Below, piece by piece: positions 32,697 through 42,956 of a stretch of DNA of 64,000 nucleotides. The notes below the pieces were generated by a model. The model was given only the letters and a program-made list of their open reading frames with translations, did not search any database and was not told the DNA's origin. The translations under genes and the position numbers were made by a program. The stretch covers positions 19,718,001 to 19,782,000 of the forward strand of contig NC_079876.1 of NCBI RefSeq assembly GCF_029227915.1. The letters run 5' to 3'. This stretch comes from Hydractinia symbiolongicarpus. Its lineage: Eukaryota; Cnidaria; Hydrozoa; Anthoathecata; Hydractiniidae. Numbering within the stretch: the first letter of the stretch is position 1; each line of letters begins with the position of its first letter.

Positions 32697-32912
32697 TTCT
32701 AGCGCAGTCGTAGATAGAGTATAGGACTTCCCCCTACTCAAATGCGCATGCGTATGATTTTGTTGATTTCAGCATTATTCCCCCTTTCTCGAGTGCGCAT
32801 GCTCGAGAATTTTATCGATATTTCCGGAATCGTCGATTTATATCGGATTTATCGGAATTGCCGGATTTCGGGAATTTCCTTGTCGTCGTCGTCGACAGCG
32901 CTAGAACATACA
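32697..32912 (-). repeat. Polinton right terminal inverted repeat
   Basis: Reverse complement of the left end, finishing GCGCTAGAACATACA at 32898-32912. An extra copy of the tip, TTCTAGCGCAGTCG at 32697-32710, lies at the inner border in the opposite orientation, so this repeat is itself bracketed by inverted copies of its terminal motif. The polymerase start codon is only 38 bases inside. Confidence 0.88.
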
Positions 32913-34329
32913 ACATAAAACATAAAAATGCAAAGAACATAAAAATTGCTAAGAAAGCTAGTTGCATAAATTTTTTTTAGAGTAGTAAGACATCCCTACA
33001 GCACTTTTAATATTTTGCAACATACTCACTCACTCACTCACTCAAACATAATAATTTCCCATATTATTTAAGATGGTGAGATATGGCCACGCTAATTTTT
33101 AATTTTACGGCCACAAGTAGCCAGGAGACCCAGCATAATTTTTCCTACCACTGGAAAATCGGAATGGTTAAGGTGGGAACAATTTCTCTGGGACGCTAAC
33201 GTTTTTACGCTCATTGGTTGTTTTTAATTCCTGGTTTGCTCTGAGAATTTATTTTGTTTATTAGTGAATTAGAATTAGGAATTTTTTCTTAGTAAGGGAG
33301 ACATTTTATTATCCCAAAGAAACTTAGTTAACTACACCACAAGTGATTACATTGGTTGTTTCTATATTGAGTCGCGCATTTTAAACTTTCCCTTTTGGTC
33401 ATGTTTGCAAAATAATGAGCCTTAATAAACATAGTGTATTTTAAGCGCAGGTTAAGTTATGGCTTATGTTCATATATCCATATTTTTATCGATCGTCATT
33501 TATATTGAGAATCTAAATGAACACGCATCCGTGTTACTAAAACTTTGTCTCGGAGAAATAGGCTGGAGCAATGATATGAGAAAATTAATCCCTGAACGAA
33601 GCCGATGGAAATATTTTTGAAGTAATTAAAAAGATAGCCTTAAAAAATAGTGTTTGTCTTTATCCCCAACCTCAGGACGTCCTTAAATTATGCTTAAATA
33701 TTAAGGAATCTCAGTTCAAATATGCTTGCTTGTGAACGTGTAAAAAATCTTAACTGTGGGTGGACGCTAAGCCTATATCTTTTTATAAACTTTTATAATA
33801 CTTTATAATATACTTTTTAGAATTCTTTTAAAAATTTTGCGATAGATTAAAGTTTTTTATAAAGCCACCAAGTTATTGCATGCATAATTTATATAAGCCA
33901 GTTGTGTTTAAAGTAGTTGTTAAAAGGATTAGATATTAATTTTTAAAGGTGTTAGATAAAATGGAAACAGCGTAGTGCTCAATTTGCAAGTTCGCTTAAG
34001 TATAAAACAAGAATCCCTAGGGTTTGAAGATTTCCACCATTAGCAACTTACATAGACAAACTATGGTTTCAAATTACCTGGGAAATCCTGAAATTCGAAT
34101 TATAGACTTTAAAAACCAAAGAATATGGGAGGAACATTAAATATCCCAAAATTTTTAAAATTTAACTTTAGATGATTATAATATGCAACATTTTCAAATT
34201 ACTACATACCATGAAACTGATCTACTACAAAATAAATGATTTACATGTAACATTCTAAATAAAGACAACACTTGAACTGTATTGATGTAGAAATTCCATC
34301 ATAAAATCGATAACAACATCTTAACAACT

Positions 34330-34760
34330 CTAATGAACCAAGAGCTCAAATCTCCTCAAATTTAAAAGGTCTCCTTAATTCTCCTCAAATGTCCTCAATT
34401 ATTTTTGAAATTTCAGTTTTCTCCTTAAATCTCCTCAAAAAAATTTGACATTTCGTTATTTTTTATATATGCTAGTTTTTATATTATTTATTTTCAATCA
34501 CCACAATTTGTGGTTGTTGTGGTCTGCAAACATTACTTTTTTTGTTGTGTTTGTATTTGAAGCAAAGTTTCTTAGTTATCTTTTGTAAGAAATTATTGAG
34601 ACGTCAGTCAGTGTGTTCCTTCATTTTTTTAAGTGCAAGTTTTTTTTCTCCAATCTCCTCAATTTTGTTAACAAAAGCTCCCCAAAAAGCGCAAAAAGCT
34701 CCTCAAAATTCCTAAATTCTTCGCAAATATTGTTTTAAAAAAAGAGTGGGAACCCTGTTT
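34330..34760. repeat. CTCCTCAAAT-rich dispersed repeat
   Basis: The stretch repeats CTCCTCAAAT and CTCCTTAA variants and ends with GTGGGAACCCTG at about 34747. A shorter, related block lies at 48120-48210 (CTCCTAAATTCTC followed by GTGGTCACCCTG). Two copies with the same ending suggest a dispersed family; its type is unknown. Confidence 0.4.
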
Positions 34761-35875
34761 AATACTTCATTAGTTCAGAAATTAAAGCATAAGCATGTGA
34801 GTTATTTGTTAGATGTATGGAACTTGCATTTCATTTTTGCCAGTGTATTTTAGTTCTTTCTCACAGCTTTTTATTGTTTGTTGCTATTATAGTCGTTTAC
34901 TGGTTGTTTTTGCTCGTTTTTTGTTTTAGTAAGATGGAAAAACGTCCTTCCTTAAGATCGTTTGGGAATGCTGATGTAGCTGTTTTGATAATGGTTGACC
35001 TGAAAAAGAAAAATCATTTGTAAAGGTTAAACAAGAATACAATTTTAACACAAGTCGAATTAACACCAGATCGTTAATCTGGGACAGCAAAATAGTGTCA
35101 TTTTGACAAAAAGTGTTATGTTAATCAATCCACTTTTATAATATATATGCACTGATAGAGTTTAAATGTACATCCCTTAACCGGTCTAAAATTACTGATG
35201 ACAATTTATGCATCATAATTAAATCTGAATTTCTTTAAATGTGAATATCTTGAGCACAAAAAAAGCTTTTTAAAAAATTTGTTAACCGACTTTTTAGGCT
35301 TTATAACATAAGTCGAACATCTTTTTATCGGTTTCCCTTCAATTATTGTAAGTTGGTACTTATATAAAAGAGGCATATATACTTATTTAAAAAGACAAAA
35401 GCCATCACTTTGACCAAAAGAAAATTATATATCAGAGTTAAACACAACATAAAAACAACATACTTACCGATAACATTAAATAAAGAGAAAATCCGAAGTA
35501 ACAAATATATCTAACAGTAGCAGCTTTTAGTCATGATTGTGCTTTCTCAGTCCAATTTGTGAGAATCTAAAGTGCAATAACTCTGGTAAAAAGAAAGGTA
35601 GTAATTTGAAATTCATAATGTGGTGTTTCAAGACTTGCCTAATAAAATTAACATCTATATAATAATACGCCAGTTTTGTCTGTGACTTTTGCAAAGTGGA
35701 TAAAAGTTCTTTGATAAAGTCTATAAAACATCGCCTATAAATTTGTTCTGTAAATTAGCAAACTTTGACGTTAGAGCATTATTGACGTCAAAGGAAAGTA
35801 TATTAAGATTAGTAAAGCCTTTACATTGCACTTTTAAATTTAAGGCTAAATAACTTGAAAACAAGTGGAAATAAC

Positions 35876-36345
35876 TGACGTCATCTCCTGCGTGGGTAAC
35901 TAGGGACTACCTGGGATCAATTTGGGTAAGTTTTCCAAACCTGGGTCACCAAATCCGTTTCGGAATGGACGGGTTAATGACGTCATCCAAAAACCTTAAA
36001 ACCCTAATATCTCTGCAACCGTTTGTCAAAAGTACATGATCTTATACATTTTTGCTTACGTCAGCAAAATTTTTAAACTCTTATATCTAATTAACCGCTC
36101 ATCAAAGTCGCATGATCATATACATTTTCCTGATCAGCATTTTAAGCTCTACCAATAGAGGCAAAGTGAAAAGGTTCTAAATTATTTTTTATGGCTGAGT
36201 TGGTGACGTCATCAAAATTTAAATGACGCTTCTTTTTCGTTTTTAATCTGCACAAGTGGATTTTTTCATGGGGTTTATTGACTAGTCTTATATATTAATT
36301 CCCTTGCTTGAGTAAAACTGTGAGTCCACGACACGGAAATCACGG
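35876..36345. repeat. Diverged repeat with three TGACGTCA sites
   Basis: TGACGTCA occurs at 35876-35883, 35978-35985 and 36204-36211. Between them are two related segments with AACCG, CATGATC and ATACATTTT (about 36018-36048 and 36093-36128), suggesting an internal duplication of about 75 bases. It is probably part of a transposon-derived repeat rather than a promoter, because no gene is nearby. Confidence 0.4.
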
Positions 36346-38070
36346 GTGACTTTCTTATAACGTGGCGTTACGCTAAAATTTACCAAGTTATAAAAAACGG
36401 AAAACAGGGCGTTGCTTTTTAAATATAGAATAGAATAATTTAATTTTACCCCCGGTTTACAATGTGCGCGCCGTATCTAAAGGAAACAAGTTGTTTATCA
36501 ACTGAAAAAGGAAACCGAAGCGAGGAAGGTTGTCTCTTTTTTAAAGTAATCCTGAAAAAAGTTATTTCAAACAATGTTTACTCATCATAAGCTTAGCTTA
36601 AACCTCATTTTTGTGTTCTGGGACAGTGGTTGCTTCCCTTTATAAAAAATCTATCGAATTTGAATATGAATGTAATTCGAATCTAAAATGTAAAAGAAGA
36701 AGCTGTTGTTGTCGAACAAAGTTGGTGCTGTTAGTTAGAAATACTTTTTTTAAAAAAATAAAAAATGTACGATGATATAACATTACAAAGAGAATTGATT
36801 GAAAATGTATCAAATAATTGTTATCCAATTTATGAAGCGAAGTTTAGTAGTCGAAGTAAAAAACTGACTGAACTTTCATCCAGAGAACGCGAGCAAGCTA
36901 CCTACTGAGAAAGCGGAAGTAAAGCAGGTGTGTTGTTTAGATTATTTAGGAGAGAAATGAATTTGGGTGTACAACGATATTTTAGCCGTTTCTTTCAGAG
37001 CTAAATGTTTCCTTAAAAATTAAGTTTGTTGTTGTGTCTTGCGCCGGAAAAAATATTTTCTTTAAACCCTTATTTTGTAAGATATACTCTGAGAAGTTTA
37101 GAATATCCTTGGAATATGTATAAGCTTGATAGTTTGTTTTAAATATGAACATTTGTATGACGCGCAAAATTGATTAGAAGTTTACTTTTTCTATTGTATA
37201 TCAAACGAACTGAGGTTTTTTGTGTCCAAGCAATAGGCCGTTACATGTAGTAGAAATTGCCATTAGCTAGCTAGCTATAATAACTTATAGCATGCTTTAT
37301 TTTATTAAGGCATTATATATTTTCAGGCCATGCTAAGAACATATTGAGAATAATGAGGATAGCATTTGTCAAAAAAGAATATCAGGCTGAAACTAAAGCA
37401 CACTATTCTTATAAAAAGCAGCGTGTATATCCTAGAGAAGAATTTACATAAACTGTAAAAAGTAATTTTTCCGTTGTTACTGTTTTAACACTACAGACTG
37501 TGTAATTCAGTGTTGATGTCGTCTTAAAAAACCTAAACCTAAAACCTAAACTTAAATCAATGTTTACATCTGTTACGTTGCCGTTTGCAATATATTCGAT
37601 TCTTAAATTCGAAAACACTGCATTGTTATCTTCTTTGATTTTATGCGTGATTTTCTTGATTATAAGTTTGAGTCTGTTCTTTTAATATTTTGGATTTAAA
37701 TATTTCGGTAGTTATACAATATACCAAATGATTCAAGTTTTTATATTTCTCTTTTATGTGTTTTTAACTATTAATTTCTTATATTTTGAGTATAACTTTG
37801 GACTGAATAGCTGATTTTGTATGACTTAACGAAAAATCTTGGATTTTTTTTTAATGTTTGGTATCCCTTTTTTCCCTGGTGTACTTCTGGAATGGTAAAG
37901 CAAGTATATAGTTTTAGCGTATTTCGCTTTTTACGTAACGGTTGTTAAACACCTTTGATATTTTTGGACATTTTCCATTTTTATTTTATACCTTTTTTTT
38001 GTTGTACCTACTTATATTTTCAACGTTTTGGTTTCAGCGGGTATAAATATAAAGTAATGCAGACTGTGAG

Positions 38071-38141
38071 CAACCTCGATCCCAGGGTTTTTTCTCTCTC
38101 TTTTCCGTCCCGTTAAAAAAAGAGACAAAGAGCCGAGGTTG
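38071..38141. repeat. Inverted repeat CAACCTCG/CGAGGTTG, MITE-like
   Basis: CAACCTCG at 38071-38078 faces CGAGGTTG at 38134-38141, with pyrimidine- and purine-rich arms between them. ATCCCAGGG next to the left tip is a typical companion of this repeat type in cnidarian genomes. Confidence 0.5.
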
Positions 38142-39553
38142 GGTAGTATTCAAATTACCATATGCTGTATGTTTTCGCTTGGTATCCCTTACATCGGTTT
38201 AATGAGAGATTCCGTGGATTCCCCAACGGGTATTGAGCTAGTTAGAAATTATTTTGTATTAGCTATGCTTTCGGGATTCTGAATTATGGCATTTTGAAAG
38301 AGGACCATAAAATTTTTTAAAGAAAATTAAAAATTATGGCCAATCTTTTATGTAAATGCAAAGAAAATTAAACATGAAATAGACCAGGTATGCCACTTTT
38401 TATATATATATTTATATATTTTTAATTAATTTATGCCAGTGACGTTGCATTTAAATGCGAATTGCGAAAAAATACAACAATTACCAGATATGTCTTGGAT
38501 CCAACAACTACACGATTCCAACACTTAGCTTCAAGTTTTGTGGATTGGACTTCTACATTCAACCGTGGAGTGCTTTGTAGTGAAAGTTTTGTCTTTAGCC
38601 CAGCCAGCTCGGGGACGTATTTGTTATATCTAAGGAATACTTTGTTTGCAGCAGATCGTGCCAAGATCATGCTTATACTCTATTTCTATTACTTAAAAAT
38701 AGAGACAAAGCATTCCTATTTGATTCTCAAAAACACGCAATTTTAAAGGCCAGAACTCCACGCGTCTAGGCTCTGCGCTGTCTCTATCTATATATATCAT
38801 CAGGCGATATTAAAGATTCTGCCTCACGTGGCGGAAATCAAATATGTTAATTATTTATTCCTTACAGAAAGATAATTAGGTGTAAATAATTTATTTTACA
38901 TCGTATCTAGTCTTTAACGAAAAAACAAATATAAATATTAATTCATAAATAACGATAGAACGATACGCAACTGTGCTGGTTAATGAAAAGCCACATCAGT
39001 ATTTGATGAGCATTATGCAGAATGAAGAAAGATTAAATTAAAACATGGAGAGAGAATTAATGAAATTCAAAAAGACATAATTTTTTTGTTACCATAGAGT
39101 TGTCAAAGAGAATGTGTTTGTTTGAAATTCTCTGAGAATAAATTTGTATATAATAATCAAATGAAGAACTAAAACAGGTTAGTTTTAAAGTTTTTTAAAA
39201 AAGTGGTACATATACATCTGGGCTTTGTAGGCTAAACAAATGGTTCAATGACAGATAGTGAGAACGACTATGTGAAGTATGTTCTTAACAACAAAAATTC
39301 ATTTTCCACCAAAACGCGTTGAAAAAAGGTATTTTTTTGTTTTATGTCTGCTGGTATTAATTTAGTGTTGATATTTTCAAAGATTTGATTGTTTGGAAAA
39401 AGATCACACTTTGGTGTTACTGAAACAACACGGTCTTCTTCTAAAATAACTTCTTCTTCCTCTTCTTTCAAGATATTTGAATTCTTCAACGTAATAATTT
39501 TAATATTCTAGGACATTTTAACACGGAAAAGTTTGCGATATACAGCGGCCCAC

Positions 39554-41008
39554 ATGGAAATGACAAGAAGGCTTTTGTGTCTTCCAAACAAAACTTTACC
39601 CTCAAATGATCGTCCAAAAATAAAAGATATTGCTACCGAGTATTTAGAAAATTCTACGACACATGGTATTGGAAACATATATAAAACAACTCGGATTTTT
39701 CCACGAATATTTTGGATTATCGCGTTTGTTGTATTTTTGAGCATCTTTCTAAGTGGCATACCGAAACTGATTTCGAATTTAACTGCAAACGAGCATATCA
39801 CTCGAATTCATGATGAAACGCAAGAAAATGGGATCGAATTTCCGGCTGTCACTTTATGTAATGCTAATGCTGTAAGGTTCCATAAGATGGACACTTTACT
39901 TAAACAGTTTTTTCCCGACATAAGTAATTGGACCCACGAAACATATAGAGAAAAGATTCAAGATTTATTGTTGATGTCTGTGGACTTTAATTCTACATTG
40001 TTAAGTTGGTTTGGGGAGCAACCAGAGGACTTCTTCGCAGCAGATACCTGTCTATTTAGTGGGGAAAAATGCAGATATCCGGAGGATTTTTTCATGGTTT
40101 CTAGCTCATTTCGTGGAAATTGTTTTACATTTAACTTTAATGGAAGTTTGTTACAAAGAAAAACTGGAGTGGAATATGGACTAACGTTAATTATGGATAT
40201 TTCACAGGCTGATTACAACATTTATATTCAGGACTCTGCAGTATCATCAGTTGGCGCTTTCGTTACCATGCACAATTCCGGCTACACACCACCATCAAAC
40301 GACGAAGCTCTGTTAGTAGCTCCAAATCAAATAAGTCGAATGGCAATTCGAAAGAAATCAATTCAAAGATTAAAATATCCGTACAGAGACAACTGTACAG
40401 ATGGGAATGCAGATTTTAATATGAAAGGAAGAAACTACACAGTATCAACGTGTACCCACTTGTGCAATATCGAAGAGATGCATAAATATTGTAAAGTTGT
40501 GGACACACAGGCCTTACTCACCGCACTGTACTCTTCGGGAAGGCGGTATAAATCTGCTACAACTGAAGACGATTTCGAATGTCTCAAAAGATTTGAATCT
40601 CTTTTTAAGAACGGTAAGGTTAAATGCAGTTGTCCCAATCCTTGCTACGAAGAATTTTTTACAAACAGTATCTCGACTGCTTCATGGCCTTCCGAGCCTG
40701 AGTTAAAACAGAAAATAATCGAACTGCGAAGGCGTAATAGAAACGTCACAGAAAAGTCTTTCAAAGAAAATTTTTTAGCGATTCAAATATATTACGAAAA
40801 CTTTAACATCGAGAGGACGGTGCATATACCAGCTTATAGCATCGATGATTTCTTCTCTGATCTAGGTGGCTCTTTAGGCTTGTGGATTGGCAGCTCATTT
40901 TTATCGTTACTAGAGATTGGAGCAATGTTGGTCGAAATGATCAGAGTTAAAATTAACTCTTACTTCAACTTTAAAACAAACGCAAATTCAGTGACATCTA
41001 TGACTTAG
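39554..41008 (+). CDS. DEG/ENaC family cation channel subunit (HyNaC/ASIC-like)
   Basis: From ATG 39554 the protein has 484 residues. The intracellular N-terminus carries the gating His-Gly at residues 37-38 (STTHGIGN). TM1 is about 48-70 (FWIIAFVVFLSIFLSGI). The post-TM1 signature FPAVTLCNANAVR is at about 96-108. A cysteine-rich extracellular domain follows, with a CxC...C cluster (VKCSCPNPCYEEFF) and a WPSE segment. The pre-TM2 and TM2 pattern DLGGSLGLWIGSS ends in the selectivity filter G-S-S (446-448), followed by LLEIGAMLVEM. The length is usual for cnidarian HyNaC and ASIC relatives. The reading frame is open from 39512, just after an acceptor-like TATTCTAG, so an upstream exon is possible; otherwise the gene is one exon. 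These channels open to peptides, protons or mechanical cues. Poly-A signals follow at 41048-41053 and 41096-41101. Confidence 0.9.
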   Translation: MEMTRRLLCLPNKTLPSNDRPKIKDIATEYLENSTTHGIGNIYKTTRIFPRIFWIIAFVVFLSIFLSGIPKLISNLTANEHITRIHDETQENGIEFPAVTLCNANAVRFHKMDTLLKQFFPDISNWTHETYREKIQDLLLMSVDFNSTLLSWFGEQPEDFFAADTCLFSGEKCRYPEDFFMVSSSFRGNCFTFNFNGSLLQRKTGVEYGLTLIMDISQADYNIYIQDSAVSSVGAFVTMHNSGYTPPSNDEALLVAPNQISRMAIRKKSIQRLKYPYRDNCTDGNADFNMKGRNYTVSTCTHLCNIEEMHKYCKVVDTQALLTALYSSGRRYKSATTEDDFECLKRFESLFKNGKVKCSCPNPCYEEFFTNSISTASWPSEPELKQKIIELRRRNRNVTEKSFKENFLAIQIYYENFNIERTVHIPAYSIDDFFSDLGGSLGLWIGSSFLSLLEIGAMLVEMIRVKINSYFNFKTNANSVTSMT

Positions 41009-41095
41009 ACTTTTTTACGTTATCACTAAAAGTGCTTTACACTTGTAAATAAAAAATGTGTAGTTATTTTGTGACAGTGAATTGCACGAATAAGG

Positions 41096-41101
41096 AATAA
41101 A
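41096..41101 (+). promoter_or_regulatory. Candidate polyadenylation signal of the channel gene
   Basis: AATAAA lies 88 bases after the channel stop; another AATAAA is at 41048-41053. Either could serve. Confidence 0.35.
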
Positions 41102-41176
41102 CATTCTACGTTATTCTTCAGCAAATTTTATTATACATTTAGTTCTATTGACCACCCAACATGTGTAACTGTTAGA

Positions 41177-41264
41177 GTTAAATCGTGAAGGTGATAAATA
41201 CTTTGGCACAATATTTAAATGTTAAATCGTGAAGGTGATAAATTCTTTGGCACAATATTTAAAT
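41177..41264. repeat. 44-bp tandem duplication
   Basis: GTTAAATCGTGAAGGTGATA starts at 41177 and again at 41221; the two 44-base units differ at one position (ATA versus ATT before CTTTGG). They lie just past the channel gene's poly-A signals. Confidence 0.8.
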
Positions 41265-41798
41265 ATTCACGTTGTTGACACAATATGTTTAACATGTGGA
41301 CACTATCAAAACAAATTTATTAAAAATTGGCGTAAAATGTAGGAAGCATTTTAATGAAACAATATCCACACACAACGGTGTCAAACCTGGGCCTATGTTT
41401 TAAATAGTGAAACAAGGTAGAAAGTTTGTCGGTCGGATCTAGAAAGTGGCTCTCTTAAAAAAAAACGCTATGCAGTCAAAGTGGTTTGGAGTAGACAGAA
41501 AACACGTGGGTACAGTAGAACAGTCTTCAGTTCAAGAGGTTTTTTATCAACCTTGACTTGATTACACACACAGTTTACACACACATACCGTTTTAAATTC
41601 CTTAGTTTTTAAAAGTATTGACGTAACACAAATACAAACGTGGCCTGTCCAGACAAACTAAATTTGCAAGCCCTCTCTATCGCCGGGATTGCACCTTTTC
41701 TTGGTAATCATTGTCCCAATTCTTGGAAAAACTTACATAATTAAACTTAACGGAGGCTTCGTTTTTTCGAATAATAGGTGGAACCATTGCCCTGTCCA

Positions 41799-42157
41799 TG
41801 TTCATTGTCTTTCTGTGATCCAAAGATGGCAGCTTCGAGTAACGATGGGCGAATTCCGGAAGTTAACTGTAATAGTGAAAATACAACATAGTGTTAAATA
41901 ATATGCGGGTTATATTGAACGTTTGAAACATAAACGACCAGTGATGGAGAACAACATTGGAGACCATATATAACTCAATTCAGTTATAAAAAACATAAAT
42001 CTTTAATTAGGAAAAACACGCAAAAATGGAAACAAACTCTTTAACATTTTGTTTGTGGTGAACTGTCAGATATCACTCACAGCTTCTATGAAATACAATG
42101 TTCACTGTCTCTCTGTGATCCAAAGATGGCAGCTTCGAGTAACGATGGGCGAATTCC
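41799..42157. repeat. 59-bp direct repeat, spaced exactly 300 bases
   Basis: TGTTCATTGTCTTTCTGTGA with the following GATGGGCGAATTCC segment occurs at 41799-41857 and again at 42099-42157 with two differences. Sequence beyond each copy is unrelated. It looks like a local segmental copy or two ends of a small element. Confidence 0.7.
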
Positions 42158-42657
42158 TGTAGATCTTTTCGTCTGGAGCATTCTTGTTGATTTTTTGACA
42201 GGCAAACGGCTAGTTTATTTTAAAAAGAGTTCAATACTTTCCAAAATAATTTTGGGAAAAAGCACTCTCCCCCGCCTCCAGTCACTGGAAGTATTTTTTG
42301 GAGTCATGTTCGGCTCAACACTAGCTTTAGTGGGTGGTGTCACACTCTGAAGAAAACTTTAAAAGCTCAATTTTCCAATAATTTAGGAAAAGGATTATAG
42401 AAGAGTGGCAAAAAATGATATAGCAAAAAAGGAATAATAATGGTGAAAAAAACTTTTATTTTGCGGAAGAATAGCTAAAGTATGAAACAACAGCAGTCAA
42501 ACACACGAGGTACATAATCCCTAATTTTAAGAAAACTAAAATTGCGAAATAGCCTATTAGGCTATTTTGAAAAAAAAAATATTAATAGTAGCAAAGAAGT
42601 AAACTAACACAGGTGTTAAAAATGTCACACCTATCTTTACACATCGAAAGTGACTTT

Positions 42658-42956
42658 TTATTATTATTAAAATTAAAATTGTTTACCCAGGGTAGCTTCT
42701 TTAGTTCTTATTGGCAGCGAGGTTTCTGCTCAAGGGGTCCTAGTGCATTTAAAGTTCCCATTGCAGATAGGAAAGTGGCGCAAGCACAGCAATCGCTCAA
42801 CTAGACAACCGCCTAAGATATCAATACTATTCGTATGTTAAACGCTAAGTAGAAAGGATAAATTCACACTATTATAGTCTTTGGCATGATCCCGCCGGGG
42901 TTTAAAACCAAGAACTCTCGCACTGAAAGCAAACAAAAGGCTACCATTCAGTAAAA
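42658..42956 (-). mobile_element. tRNA-derived SINE, copy 1
   Basis: On the minus strand the element starts with a tRNA-like head from about 42956: GAATGGTAGCC (A-box region), then TTGGTTTTAAACCCCGG (B-box region). A body of about 200 bases follows, ending in an (AAT)-rich tail at 42658-42685. The body is homologous to 45741-45985. No intact cloverleaf is present, so it is a SINE and not a tRNA gene. Confidence 0.7.

Larger units (their letters stand above)
19435..32912. mobile_element. Polinton/Maverick element, complete in structure, decayed in sequence
   Basis: Inverted repeats bound a 13.5 kb unit. Inside are a protein-primed family B DNA polymerase, an RVE-type integrase, an A32/FtsK-like packaging ATPase, a double jelly-roll major capsid protein, a probable penton protein and several small genes; this set defines Polintons. 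The region is visibly richer in G and C than both flanks, and its codons look unlike those of the neighbouring host genes. Nearly every long gene has stops or frameshifts, so this copy is inactive. No cysteine protease gene, usual in many Polintons, was recognised. A 6-bp target duplication, expected for the class, was not identifiable at either edge. Confidence 0.93.
32913..39511. other. Long AT-rich gap with repeats, no gene
   Basis: No coding region is supported. Notable content: an (ACTC)n tract near 33028-33046; a CTCCTCAAAT-rich block at 34330-34760; three TGACGTCA palindromes within a repeat at 35876-36345; and a cnidarian-type inverted repeat at 38071-38141. A minus-strand frame 39268-39489 has an acidic run but no domain; it lies just upstream of the channel gene and could be untranslated or promoter sequence. 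Confidence 0.45.
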
